Of a stretch of DNA of 64,000 nucleotides, positions 25,978 through 35,210 are shown one piece after another. The position numbers were made by a program, and so were the translations under genes. The stretch is from assembly GCA_002205965.3 (NCBI GenBank), contig NADL03000537.1:248001-312000 (forward strand). The letters run 5' to 3'. The notes below the pieces were generated by a model that ran no database searches, was not told the origin of the DNA, and saw nothing but the letters and a program-made list of their open reading frames with translations. Origin of the DNA: Kappaphycus alvarezii. Its lineage: Eukaryota; Rhodophyta; Florideophyceae; Gigartinales; Solieriaceae. The stretch's first letter is position 1. Every line of letters starts with the position of its first letter.

Positions 25978-26912
25978 CACCACTTGCCGTCGACGGCCTA
26001 CAGCACAGCGTTAGCCCTCATTTCTGGAGCACGCCACGAGACATCCTTCGCGACGTGACTTTCAGCGTCGAAAGAGGTGAGGTCTTTGGATTTCTGGGAC
26101 CGAACGGCGCCGGAAAGACGACCACCATCAAGGTGATCTTAGGCCTGCTTCGCCCAGACCAGGGCTCGGTCCGGCTATTCAATGGTACGATTCGGGATCC
26201 ACGGATCAGGCGACGGATCGGATTTCTTCCGGAACGCTCGTATTTTCCCGACCATCTGACGGGCTTCGAAGTCGTTCTGCAGCATGGGATCTTGGCCGGT
26301 CTAACCCTCGCCGATGCCAAGCGTCGCGCCGAGGAGCTCCTCGCCCGGCTCGCACTGAGCAACGCGCGAGATCGGCTGTTAGGCGGCTACTCCAAGGGGA
26401 TGCTTCAACGTGTGGGGATGGCTCAGGCCTTGGTTGCTGAACCGGAATTGCTGATTCTGGATGAGCCGATGAGTGGCTTAGACCCAATGGGCCGCCACGC
26501 TATTCGCGAGCTTTTTGGCCAACTGCGTGAGCAGGGGGTCACGGTGTTCTTCTCGACCCACATTCTCTCCGACGTGGAGACCCTCTGCGATCGCGTTGCG
26601 ATCCTAATCGCGGGCGAAATTCGACAAAACGGCCGTTTGTCCGAGCTGTTGGATACCGCCGTCGAGCACGTGGAAATCGAGGTCGACGCGGTTCCTAATC
26701 ACGCGCTCTCAGAATTAACCGTGGTCCCGGGCAACGCAACCGACACCACGGTGACCCTTCGCGCTCCATCCCTCGCCGCGGCGAACCACGGTATCGACAC
26801 GCTTCGGGCCGAAAGGATCCAAATTCGACGCGTCGAGACCGTTCGGAGATCTCTCGAGGATCTGTTCATCCAAGCGGCCACCGCGCCAAGCCCTACCGGT
26901 CAATGTCGATGA
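25974..26912 (+). CDS. ABC transporter ATP-binding protein, PilH-like
   Basis: 312-residue ABC ATPase: Walker A GPNGAGKTT, signature-like YSKGMLQRVGMAQAL, Walker B LLILDEPMSGLDP and an H-loop FFSTHIL. It resembles export-type ATPases with a C-terminal extra domain (residues ~225-305). It is translationally coupled to the TPR gene and its 3' end overlaps the permease gene by 10 bp. In Myxococcus an equivalent ABC gene (pilH) beside pilA is needed for pilus assembly. The substrate is unknown. PilH-like is assigned by neighbourhood. Confidence 0.87.
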   Translation: MTPLAVDGLQHSVSPHFWSTPRDILRDVTFSVERGEVFGFLGPNGAGKTTTIKVILGLLRPDQGSVRLFNGTIRDPRIRRRIGFLPERSYFPDHLTGFEVVLQHGILAGLTLADAKRRAEELLARLALSNARDRLLGGYSKGMLQRVGMAQALVAEPELLILDEPMSGLDPMGRHAIRELFGQLREQGVTVFFSTHILSDVETLCDRVAILIAGEIRQNGRLSELLDTAVEHVEIEVDAVPNHALSELTVVPGNATDTTVTLRAPSLAAANHGIDTLRAERIQIRRVETVRRSLEDLFIQAATAPSPTGQCR

Positions 26913-27694
26913 TGCACACCCTTAGAAGCACGCTCACCGTCGCGGCAGCCACCATTCTCGAAGCGTTCCGCAATCGCCTCTTCACCATCACCCTGGTGCT
27001 GGGACTCGCTCTGGTCGCCGCGTCGATCTTGGCAGCCACCGTTTCTATCTCCGAGCGCTCTCGACTCATTGTCGACGTGGGCTTATCGGCGGCAAGCGGT
27101 TTGGGGACGGTGATTGCCATCACGCTTTCCATCACCAACTTTTCCGGTGAGCTCAAAAATCACACGGCCTATCCTATCCTCGCCCGCCCGATCCCGCGTT
27201 GGGCATTTGTTCTCGGAAAATTTAGTGGCGTCGTGGTGACTTTGGTCGGTGTCACTTCGATCGTGATCCTGTCCACGGCGGCTACCGTACTGCTCTATGG
27301 CGGGGATATTCCCGAGGCCCTTTGGGGTTGCCTCTGGCTGTCTTGGCTCGAGATGGCCGTCGTCAGTGCTCTAGCGTTTTGTTTCAGCGCGATCGCCATT
27401 CCGGCGCTGGCGGCGAGCTACAGTGTAGGCACGGTACTCGCGGGCAATCTCGCCACCGACGTTCAGCGCTACGGCGAGCTCTTGGTAGAGCGCGGCAATA
27501 TCGCCGGATATATCATCCGGAGTGCTTATGCGGTGTTGCCCGATCTTCAAGATCTCTCCGGGCGAACCGAGGCTGCTAATAATCTCGCGTTGTCTTGGTC
27601 ACGTCTCATCGACGCGACCGCTTACGCAAGTGCCTACTGCGCGGCGATCGTGATCCTGACGATGTGGATCTTCGAGCGACGGCGAGCTCTATGA
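26903..27694 (+). CDS. ABC-2 type permease, PilI-like
   Basis: 263 residues with six predicted TM helices (LFTITLVLGLALVAAS, GLGTVIAITLSITNF, FSGVVVTLVGVTSIVIL, MAVVSALAFCFSAIAI and others) and a cytoplasmic N-terminus. It fits an ABC-2 exporter subunit pairing with the ATPase just upstream, with which it overlaps. Start codons at 26903, 26909 and 26912 are all possible. Its own stop overlaps the start of the WecA-like gene (ATGA), so the glycan gene is in the same transcript. Named PilI-like only by its position next to pilA and the ATPase gene. Confidence 0.82.
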   Translation: MSMMHTLRSTLTVAAATILEAFRNRLFTITLVLGLALVAASILAATVSISERSRLIVDVGLSAASGLGTVIAITLSITNFSGELKNHTAYPILARPIPRWAFVLGKFSGVVVTLVGVTSIVILSTAATVLLYGGDIPEALWGCLWLSWLEMAVVSALAFCFSAIAIPALAASYSVGTVLAGNLATDVQRYGELLVERGNIAGYIIRSAYAVLPDLQDLSGRTEAANNLALSWSRLIDATAYASAYCAAIVILTMWIFERRRAL

Positions 27695-28746
27695 CCCCCC
27701 GATCAACCTCGATTCCGATCTTGACCGCCCTGCTTCTCGCGTTGGTCGTCGCAAGCTGGCTCACCCCTCGAGTCCGTGGAGCTGCCCGCCGCCTTGACAT
27801 CCTCGATCGGCCCCGACCCCCTCTTAAGGCTCATCAACAGCCGGTGGCCTATCTCGGCGGGATCGCGGTCTATCTCTCGCTTATTTTGACCCTTTCGGTT
27901 GTTTCCGAGTTTCGTGGTGAGATCTTGGGTTTACTTCTCGGCGCCACGCTCATGGTCATGCTCGGTTTGTTTGACGACCTCAAGGCGATCTCCCCGGGAG
28001 CCAAGCTCGCCGGCCAGGGCGTAGCGGTGTGGGTCACCTTGCGCTCGGGCATCGTCATCGAACTGGTAGCTTTGCCTCCAAGCGTCGCTCTGGTGTTGAG
28101 TGCGTTATGGATCGTCACCATCACCAATGCCTTCAACATCATCGATGTCTCCGACGGGTTGGCTTCGGCCACCGGAGCAAGTGCGGCGTTTTGGTTCGGT
28201 GTGATCGCCTGGAGCCTTGGCGAGACGGCTATTGCGATTCCTTGCTTTGCCCTCGCAGGCGCATCGTTCGGTTTCCTGCGTTGCAACTGGCCAGCAGCTA
28301 CGATCTATTTGGGCGACGCGGGAAGCCTCCTCATCGGCTTTCTGCTCGGCTGCTTGGCTCTGTTGGGATCCTACACCTCCAACACGGTCTTCGCCGCGGC
28401 GACCCCAATGATGATCTTGTCGGTTCCTCTCTTCGATCTAACTCTGGTGTCGATAGCACGTCTAGCGCGGGGCCGCTCGCCACTGCGCGGCAGTCAGGAT
28501 CACCTGGCGATCCGGCTCAAGGCCCGTGGTATAACCTCGTCCGCCATCGCGCTCGCCTCGACCACCGTAACCCACGGCGCCGGCGCGCTCTCTCTGATCA
28601 TTATCGGAAGCGAAGCCGATGTCGCGGGAGTGATCCTCGGCGGATACGCTGCAGCATTTGTGGTGACCCTAGTGCTCATCTACTTTCTGTTTCCGGCACC
28701 GAACGACGAGACGCGACAAGCTCCCGACGCGGTGATCTCGGCATAA
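27691..28746 (+). CDS. WecA/MraY-family undecaprenyl-phosphate sugar-1-phosphate transferase
   Basis: The ATG at 27691 overlaps the permease stop, giving 351 residues and about ten TM helices. Catalytic features of the MraY/WecA family are present: GLFDDLKAISPG, NAFNIIDVSDGLA, IYLGDAGS and QDHLAIRLKARG. It would transfer a sugar-1-phosphate (for example GlcNAc-1-P) to undecaprenyl phosphate at the inner membrane to start a surface polysaccharide or a glycan for protein transfer. Its last 67 bp overlap antisense with the convergent glycosyltransferase gene. Confidence 0.87.
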   Translation: MTPRSTSIPILTALLLALVVASWLTPRVRGAARRLDILDRPRPPLKAHQQPVAYLGGIAVYLSLILTLSVVSEFRGEILGLLLGATLMVMLGLFDDLKAISPGAKLAGQGVAVWVTLRSGIVIELVALPPSVALVLSALWIVTITNAFNIIDVSDGLASATGASAAFWFGVIAWSLGETAIAIPCFALAGASFGFLRCNWPAATIYLGDAGSLLIGFLLGCLALLGSYTSNTVFAAATPMMILSVPLFDLTLVSIARLARGRSPLRGSQDHLAIRLKARGITSSAIALASTTVTHGAGALSLIIIGSEADVAGVILGGYAAAFVVTLVLIYFLFPAPNDETRQAPDAVISA

Positions 28747-29900
28747 AAACGGTCGAGCTTCGCGATCATCGCGCGCTCTCCGAACCGAGCCGCGTGTTCA
28801 CATCCTGCCTTCCCAAACGCTCTGCGCAACGACGCATCACGAAGCAACGTCAGTACTGCGTCCGCTAAAGCAGGGGCGTCGCCAGCCGGACGCAGAAATC
28901 CCGTCTTGCCATCGATTACCGCTTCCTGAGCTCCGTCGACACGGGTCGCAACAATGGGTAGCCCCACCGCCATCGCCTGACCGAAACTCTGCGGCAACCC
29001 CTCCCAACGCGACGTCAGCAGGAAAATATCGGCTGCATTTAACACGCTTTCGGCATCGTCGCGCCAGCCGAGCAGCCGGATCCGATGGCTGAACGGACTT
29101 CGTGCGATCGCAGCTTCCATACGGCCACGCAGCGGCCCGTCACCCGCGTAATAGAAAACGCAATGAGGCTCGACACCCAGAACGCGCTCGGCGACATCAA
29201 GAAAAGTCATCGGATCTTTCTGGGTCTTCATATTGGCGAGAGAGACAACGAGTGTCGACGACGGTGTAAGGTCCCAATTCCGGCGAAGCTCGTCGCGCGC
29301 TCGTGGATCGGGTTGAAAGCGGTGTTCGTCAAAGCCGCAATGGATCACTTCGACCGGACGTCCGGCAAAAAGCCTCTCACGTAGGCCTTGATCCCGATTG
29401 CTTGCGCTATCGGTCGTATAACCATCGGCGAGCACCGAAGCTGCGCGCTCGGCCAATCGCGCCAACCCGCCGCCAGCGCCGTGACCATGACCAAAGCCGT
29501 GAACCGAGTGAATAACGGCCTCCGCTCCGGCGAGCCGTGCGGCCAGACGACCCACGATCCCAGCCTTCGGACTGTGGGTGTGGACCAACAACGACGAGGA
29601 ACTCCGAAGCCGGAGCCTACGCAGTTCGCTCGCCAGCGCCCAGATCGCATAAATATCCGCGTGTGGTGCGATCTCCCGGCGAAGCGAAGGTATTGACCGA
29701 AACTCAATGCCAGGCAGAGCTTTGACCCGGTTCACCAAGCGGCCCTGCGCTCTCGCGAGCAGGGTACGAGGCCCTTCGATGAACCGACTCCCTCGCAGCT
29801 GCGCTAAGGTGGCGAGCTGTGCCCCGCCGAGTTCAAGATGGGTGATGATCGCCGCGAGTTGCCAAGGCCGTTGCCCAGAGCTCGGCCGACACCTTGTCAT
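28680..29900 (-). CDS. Glycosyltransferase family 4
   Basis: 406-residue GT-B enzyme. GGAQLATLAQL near the N-terminus (acceptor-side glycine loop), LLVHTHSPKAGIVGRLAA, TLVVSLANMKTQKDPM (donor-domain strand), and WEGLPQSFGQAMAVGLPIVAT, which places the donor-binding Glu-x7-acid position with Gln as the second residue. DGKTGFLRPAGD follows. It is likely part of LPS or exopolysaccharide synthesis with the neighbouring genes. Its start overlaps the HAD gene stop by four bases, and its 3' end overlaps the WecA-like gene antisense. Confidence 0.88.
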   Translation of the reverse strand: MTRCRPSSGQRPWQLAAIITHLELGGAQLATLAQLRGSRFIEGPRTLLARAQGRLVNRVKALPGIEFRSIPSLRREIAPHADIYAIWALASELRRLRLRSSSSLLVHTHSPKAGIVGRLAARLAGAEAVIHSVHGFGHGHGAGGGLARLAERAASVLADGYTTDSASNRDQGLRERLFAGRPVEVIHCGFDEHRFQPDPRARDELRRNWDLTPSSTLVVSLANMKTQKDPMTFLDVAERVLGVEPHCVFYYAGDGPLRGRMEAAIARSPFSHRIRLLGWRDDAESVLNAADIFLLTSRWEGLPQSFGQAMAVGLPIVATRVDGAQEAVIDGKTGFLRPAGDAPALADAVLTLLRDASLRRAFGKAGCEHAARFGERAMIAKLDRFYAEITASGACRVSSFGAGNRK

Positions 29901-30499
29901 CGCTCCTCGGCAACCCGGATAAAGGCGTCGCAGATCTCACGTACCGCGCCATAACCGCCGCTCTTTTTGGTGTGCCACGACGCAGCAGCGAGCGCTTCTT
30001 CGGTCGCGTTGGCCACAGCGATCCCCACACTCACCCACTCCATACAGGCTACGTCATTGATATCATTGCCGACAAAAGCCACGTGATGGCGCTCGAGACC
30101 GCGCTCGCTCACGAAGCGCCGAAGCAAGCTCAGCTTGTCGTCGACGCCATAATGACACTCGATCCCGAGCTTGGCGCAGCGCGCGCGGACGACCGGGTTT
30201 TGTTCTTTGGAGATCACCACCAGCTGCATTCCCGAAGCTAGGAGCCGCTGCAGACCGAGGCCATCGCCCCGATGGGCCCGAACCAGTTCAACCCCGTCTT
30301 CTCGCACCCAAACGGCATCGTCGGTCATGACACCATCGAAGTCGAAGGCGACGAGACGTATCGTGCTCAAATCCGGTAACGCGTGCTCGGGTACGTCGTC
30401 CGTCGTGCGGCTGTGAAGAGACACGACCCGACGCAGCACGCGTAACGCGGAGTCTGCAATCACCCTGTGTACGCGTTCCGTTGGCAGCAACTTATCCAT
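29897..30499 (-). CDS. KdsC-like HAD-IIIA phosphatase (Kdo-8-phosphate phosphatase)
   Basis: 200 residues. HAD motifs are intact: DFDGVMTDD (nucleophile and acid Asp), SKEQN for motif II, and VGNDINDVACM for the Mg site. The block RAHRGDGLGL is typical of KdsC and its YrbI relatives. KdsC removes phosphate from Kdo-8-phosphate in the cytoplasm; kdsA and kdsB lie about 23 kb away in this window. The ~47 residues before the first Asp motif are longer than usual for KdsC, so the start may be downstream. It is coupled to the GT4 gene. Confidence 0.83.
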   Translation of the reverse strand: MDKLLPTERVHRVIADSALRVLRRVVSLHSRTTDDVPEHALPDLSTIRLVAFDFDGVMTDDAVWVREDGVELVRAHRGDGLGLQRLLASGMQLVVISKEQNPVVRARCAKLGIECHYGVDDKLSLLRRFVSERGLERHHVAFVGNDINDVACMEWVSVGIAVANATEEALAAASWHTKKSGGYGAVREICDAFIRVAEER

Positions 30500-30573
30500 T
30501 TACGTGTGATCTCGTCGAGCAGCGAAAACCTTGACGACGAAAGGTGCCATGGATTCAACATTGAGACCACCTC

Positions 30574-31707
30574 ATGTCACGAAAGCCTACCGTCCTCCAC
30601 GTCATCACCAGCCTCGGTCCCGGCGGCGCGCAAAGTGGTATGATTGCCTTGATTCAAAGGCTCCAACGTTACCGCCACGTGGTGGTCTCACTGACCGCAC
30701 TGCACCCCTATGGCGACACGCTTCAAACACTCGGTGTCGGAGTTACTTCGGCCCACGTGGACAAAAGACCTCTGACCGGGTTGCACCAGATCGCTGCTAC
30801 GATCGGTCGTGAACGCCCGGATGTGATCCACTGCTGGCTCCATCATGCCGACGTACTCGGAGGCCTGTTCGGACGCATCTTCGGGGTCCCCGTGATCTGG
30901 CATCTTCACGTCGGCACGTTGGAGCGGTCGCTCCTGCCGCGAAGCACGAAAGCGTTTATTACGGCGTGCCGTTTGGTATCTCGCGATCTCCCGGACCATA
31001 TCGTGGCCTGCTCCGAATCCTCGGCACGCGCTCATCGTGAGCTCGGCTATTACCGCGCATCGATGCGAGTGATCGCCAACGGCGTCGACACCGAGCGGTT
31101 TCAGCCACGCAGCAAACTTCGTTGCCGCTCAAACCTTGCCATCCCGACCGACGCATTCGTGATCGGGATCATCGCACGTCGCGATCCCCAAAAGGACATC
31201 GGAACGTTCCTGAACGCTGCGGCATTTTTTCACCGGCGGATCACCAAAGTTCATTTTGTGATCGTAGGCTCGGGTTTCGAGGCGAGCAATGGATGGCTTC
31301 ACGCCGAACTCGCTCGACGCGACCTGGTTACCTCAACCAGCTGCCTCGGCGTTCGAAGCGATCTGGAGGAGATCTATCCAGCTCTCGATATTTTTTCACT
31401 TTCTTCGGTAAGTGAAGGGCTGAGCATGAGCTTACTCGAAGCGATGGCCTGCGGCGTGATCCCGGCGGTCACCGACGTCGGCGACGCATCGCTGGTGGTG
31501 CGCCACAAGCGTCTTCTTGTGCCACCTCGAAACCCCAGAGCTCTCGCTGCAGCCTGGCGATCACTCCATGGTGCCACCGCGTCGACACGGCGGAAACTCG
31601 GCCAGGTTTCGAGGGATCGGGTGGTGAAAGGCTACTCGGTCACAAGCTACGCAGCAGCATTTGACCGACTCTATCGACGAGTTATTCGACAACTCAACGG
31701 CGACTAA
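30574..31707 (+). CDS. Glycosyltransferase family 4
   Basis: 377-residue GT-B enzyme: ITSLGPGGAQSGMIALI at the N-terminus, IANGVDTERFQP joining the domains, VIGIIARRDPQKD (donor side) and SEGLSMSLLEAMACG, which gives the Glu-x7-Glu motif of GT4. It is divergent from the HAD gene and ends by overlapping hldE (4 bp, convergent). It probably adds a sugar to a lipid-linked or LPS acceptor; the sugar is not predictable. Confidence 0.88.
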   Translation: MSRKPTVLHVITSLGPGGAQSGMIALIQRLQRYRHVVVSLTALHPYGDTLQTLGVGVTSAHVDKRPLTGLHQIAATIGRERPDVIHCWLHHADVLGGLFGRIFGVPVIWHLHVGTLERSLLPRSTKAFITACRLVSRDLPDHIVACSESSARAHRELGYYRASMRVIANGVDTERFQPRSKLRCRSNLAIPTDAFVIGIIARRDPQKDIGTFLNAAAFFHRRITKVHFVIVGSGFEASNGWLHAELARRDLVTSTSCLGVRSDLEEIYPALDIFSLSSVSEGLSMSLLEAMACGVIPAVTDVGDASLVVRHKRLLVPPRNPRALAAAWRSLHGATASTRRKLGQVSRDRVVKGYSVTSYAAAFDRLYRRVIRQLNGD

Positions 31708-33191
31708 CCTTCCTGCGTGCCTCGAACACGCTCGAGCAGTGCGGTGGTGGAGTGACCCGGGATGTGTTCGAAGATTTCTACCCGCCCCCCGCGAGCGATT
31801 ACGGTATCGGCACCGACCACATCCTGGACTCGATAATCACCGCCTTTGATCAAGACGTCGGGCAGAAGTTCATCGATCACATCAGCCGGTGTATCCCCGT
31901 CAAATCGTACCACGGCATCGACGCAATCCAGCGCGGCGAGAAGCTCCATGCGATCTTCCACGCGATGCACCGGTCGGTCTGACCCCTTGAGACGCGCAAC
32001 AGAGGCATCGGCATTGACGCCGACGATGAGCACATCCCCGGACGCCGCAGCCGCACGGAGCAGCTCGACATGACCACGATGGAGTACGTCGAAGCAGCCG
32101 TTGGTAAATACCAGCGAGCGGCCCTGCAAGCGCCACCACGCAACGTATTCGAGCAACGTCGCGCGGGACACGACACCGAGCCGGGTGCGCGGCATCAAAG
32201 CCTCAGCGAGCTCGGAGTACTCCACCATCGCCGTGCCCACCTTCGACACGGCCAGGCCCGCGGCAGCATTAGACACCCTCGCGGCCTCTTCCCAGCTCTG
32301 CCCGGTGGCAGCAGCGACCGCAAACGCGGCCAACGCCGTGTCTCCCGCACCGGTCACATCAAAAACTTCCCGAGAAGCAGAGCGTATGCGCAGTATTTCG
32401 CCTTGCCTTGGGATAAGCACCATACCGTCTTCGCCGAGGGTGACGAGCATCGCTTCGATCCGAGCCTCCTCCAAGGCCGGACGTACCATGGCAATGCACC
32501 ATGCCTCAGAGTCCTGAAATTCCGAACCAAGCATCGCTTCGACCTCACGGCGGTTCGGTTTGACCAGGCTTGCACCGGCATAGTGGTGGAGCTCTAAGAC
32601 CTTCGGATCGACCAACACCGGCACCTGGTTTTCGCGCCCCCAAGCGCAGAGCTCTGACACCCAAGGTCGCGACAAAATACCCTTGGCGTAATCAGATAAG
32701 ACCAGAATATCGGGCTTTGAGCTCTGGGCCTGCAGACAGCCAAACAAGGCTCGAAGACGCTCAATACCAACCGACGAAACCACCTCTCGGTCGAGACGAA
32801 CCACGTGCTGCTGACGGGCAACAACCCGGGTCTTTCGAACGGTGGGAAGACGCTCGTCCACACCAAGAGCACCGACACCGATCCCTGCCTGATCGCACAA
32901 AACGCGGAGGGTTCTACCGGCCTCATCGTCTCCCACAATCCCGAGGAGCTCCACTTCAGCGCCCAGGCCGGCGATCCCACGCGCCACATTCGCCGCTCCG
33001 CCAAGCCGAAACTCATGGTCTTGGATTTCAACGACCTGCACCGGCGCGTCAGGTGAAATTCGCGATACGTCGCCGTAGAGATACTCGTCCAACATGACGT
33101 CACCGACGACCCAGATCCTCGCCTTTGAAAATCGATGCATCAAATGACGCAGGCGAGCATCTCCAACAACTGTTGGGCTAGAACGACTCAA
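31704..33191 (-). CDS. hldE: Bifunctional heptose 7-phosphate kinase / heptose 1-phosphate adenylyltransferase
   Basis: 495 residues with both domains. The PfkB-type kinase covers about residues 1-330, with DVTGAGDTALAAFAVA as the anion hole and base. The nucleotidyltransferase covers about 350-490, with FTNGCFDVLHRGHVELLRAA. It makes ADP-heptose for the LPS inner core with GmhA, whose gene precedes it and overlaps by four bases. It meets the 3' end of the GT4 gene tail-to-tail with a 4-bp overlap. Confidence 0.93.
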   Translation of the reverse strand: MSRSSPTVVGDARLRHLMHRFSKARIWVVGDVMLDEYLYGDVSRISPDAPVQVVEIQDHEFRLGGAANVARGIAGLGAEVELLGIVGDDEAGRTLRVLCDQAGIGVGALGVDERLPTVRKTRVVARQQHVVRLDREVVSSVGIERLRALFGCLQAQSSKPDILVLSDYAKGILSRPWVSELCAWGRENQVPVLVDPKVLELHHYAGASLVKPNRREVEAMLGSEFQDSEAWCIAMVRPALEEARIEAMLVTLGEDGMVLIPRQGEILRIRSASREVFDVTGAGDTALAAFAVAAATGQSWEEAARVSNAAAGLAVSKVGTAMVEYSELAEALMPRTRLGVVSRATLLEYVAWWRLQGRSLVFTNGCFDVLHRGHVELLRAAAASGDVLIVGVNADASVARLKGSDRPVHRVEDRMELLAALDCVDAVVRFDGDTPADVIDELLPDVLIKGGDYRVQDVVGADTVIARGGRVEIFEHIPGHSTTALLERVRGTQEG

Positions 33192-33751
33192 GCAAGGGCG
33201 GCCTCCACCTCCGCAGCGATGACATGAAGAACCAGTTCGTGAACTTCCTGAATTCGGGCGACATCATCACTTGGCACACAAACATTCAGTTCTACCAACT
33301 CGGCAAGCGCACCGCCCCCTCGCCCCGTGAGACCTATCGTCGAGATCCCCATCTCTGAGGCAACACGGACCGCTTCAAGCACGTTTGGCGAGTTTCCGCT
33401 GGTGCTCAGTGCCAGAAAAACATCGCCCGGACGACCGAGACCAGCGAGCTGGCGGGCGAAGATCTGGTCGTAACCGAAGTCATTGGCGACAGCCGTCACG
33501 ATCGACGTGTCGGTGGTCAACGCCATGGCAGGCCAAGCCGAACGATCACGTTTGAATCGGCCAACCAGCTCTGCCGCGAAGTGCTGGGCATCGGCGGCGC
33601 TGCCTCCGTTACCCGCGATGAGAAGTGTATTCCTTTGCCGAATCGCTCCAATACTCAGTTCTATGGCGCGCGCGACGAGCCGATCAAGGTGGTCTCGGGC
33701 GCGCTCGACAACAGCGAGGTGCTCGTCGATAGCATCGGTCCAGGCAGTCAT
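33188..33751 (-). CDS. gmhA: Sedoheptulose-7-phosphate isomerase
   Basis: 187-residue SIS-domain protein with AGNGGSAADAQHFAAELVGRF and LALSTSGNSPNVLEA, and a length that fits GmhA. It converts sedoheptulose-7-phosphate to D-glycero-D-manno-heptose-7-phosphate, the first heptose step. Coupled to hldE. It lies 67 bp downstream of pilR on the same strand, so the LPS heptose genes could be read in the pil transcript. Confidence 0.93.
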   Translation of the reverse strand: MTAWTDAIDEHLAVVERARDHLDRLVARAIELSIGAIRQRNTLLIAGNGGSAADAQHFAAELVGRFKRDRSAWPAMALTTDTSIVTAVANDFGYDQIFARQLAGLGRPGDVFLALSTSGNSPNVLEAVRVASEMGISTIGLTGRGGGALAELVELNVCVPSDDVARIQEVHELVLHVIAAEVEAALA

Positions 33752-33818
33752 GGTTGGGCTAGATATCTCAAAAGGGACGGCCTACGCCAATTGGACTCAA
33801 ACTGCGTCTTTCAAGCGA

Positions 33819-35198
33819 TTACACCGCAGAGTCATCGTCGTCGTCGATACCGAGCTTCTTCAATCGATGACGGAATGACCTAAAGCTTAAACCGAGCAAG
33901 CTGGCCGCGTGGGTCTTAACCCCGTCGGTCGCCTGGAGGGCTTGAACGATGTATCCACGCTCGATCTCAAGCAAACGCGCCTTAAGACTAAAATCCGACG
34001 GCAATGAGAAGTCCATGTCGCGGTCGTCGCTCGGTAAAACATCCTCCGGCAGATCCTTCGACTCGATCATGGCCCCAGAGGCAAGAGCCACCGCGCGCTC
34101 GATAATGTTTTCAAGTTCCCGAACATTGCCGCGATAACTGAACGAAGCCAGCCGTTGGAGAGCATTGGCGCTGAATCCCTCAAGCGGCTTCTCGTTCTCA
34201 CGACGATACTTGTCGAGGAACGCTCGAGCGAGAAGAGGAATATCGCTCCGCCGTTCGCGAAGTGGCGGTACCCGGAGCCGAACGACATTGAGCCGATAGA
34301 AGAGATCTTCGCGAAACTCATCAACGGCGACCAGCTCCTGCAGATCACGATTCGTAGCGGCGACAATGCGGACGTCGACCTCGCGTTCGCGATCGTCACC
34401 CACCCGTCGAATGCGTCGTTCTTGAATCACTCGCAGCAATTTTACTTGAACACTGGGGGGCAGCTCGCCTACTTCGTCCAACAGGAGGGTCCCCCCCTTG
34501 GCCGCTTCGAAGAGACCCGCTCGAGCCTTCCCAGCTCCCGTATAAGCGCCTGCGGCGTGGCCGAAGAGCTCCGCTTCGATCAAGGTCTCCGGGATCGCTC
34601 CACAGTTGACCGGAACAAAGGGCCCGTCGCGACGCTGACTGCGATCGTGAACGGCCCGGGCGACTAGCTCTTTTCCCGTACCACTCTCACCCTCGATCAA
34701 CACATTGGCCCGGCTCGGCGCAACCTTCTCGACCAAACTCAATAGTTTGGTCATCTCCGCGCTCCGACCCACAATCGCCGAGAATCCGTAGCGATCCTCC
34801 ACAACAGCGGTCAGCTCCCGGTTGCTGCGGATCAACGCGAGCTTCTCGAGCGCCTTGCGAGTGAGAGCTCGAGTTTCTTCGATTTTGAATGGCTTCAGTT
34901 GATAGTCGTACGCACCCAGTCGCATCGCATCAAGAGCGGTCTCGGTGGTAGCAAAGGCGGTCATGACGATCACCTGAGTGTCGGGATGATGCTCCCGAAG
35001 ATAGCGCACAACAGCCATGCCCGTGCCGTCGGGGAGCTTGAGATCAGTGTAAACCAGATCGAATTGACGCTCCTCACAGAGCCGCAGAGCGCTCGACACA
35101 TCCTCGGCGACGACAACGTCGTGGCCCTCCTTCTCAAGAAGCATACCGAGCACCTCACGCAACGAGGCTTGGTCATCAACCACTAAGAGCTGAGCCAT
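33819..35198 (-). CDS. pilR: Sigma-54-dependent response regulator PilR
   Basis: 459 residues. The receiver domain has the phospho-acceptor Asp52 in YTDLKLP. The AAA+ domain has Walker A GESGTGKE and the sigma-54 contact loop GAYTGA (normally GAFTGA). The Fis-type C-terminal helix-turn-helix ends in LLGLSFRSFRHRLKKL. It activates sigma-54 promoters, and one is present before pilA. It is 12 bp downstream of pilS, the usual pair. The conserved adjacency to pilC, pilT and pilB supports the PilR name over other NtrC-family regulators. Confidence 0.92.
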   Translation of the reverse strand: MAQLLVVDDQASLREVLGMLLEKEGHDVVVAEDVSSALRLCEERQFDLVYTDLKLPDGTGMAVVRYLREHHPDTQVIVMTAFATTETALDAMRLGAYDYQLKPFKIEETRALTRKALEKLALIRSNRELTAVVEDRYGFSAIVGRSAEMTKLLSLVEKVAPSRANVLIEGESGTGKELVARAVHDRSQRRDGPFVPVNCGAIPETLIEAELFGHAAGAYTGAGKARAGLFEAAKGGTLLLDEVGELPPSVQVKLLRVIQERRIRRVGDDREREVDVRIVAATNRDLQELVAVDEFREDLFYRLNVVRLRVPPLRERRSDIPLLARAFLDKYRRENEKPLEGFSANALQRLASFSYRGNVRELENIIERAVALASGAMIESKDLPEDVLPSDDRDMDFSLPSDFSLKARLLEIERGYIVQALQATDGVKTHAASLLGLSFRSFRHRLKKLGIDDDDDSAV

Positions 35199-35210
35199 AG
35201 CCGACTCCCT

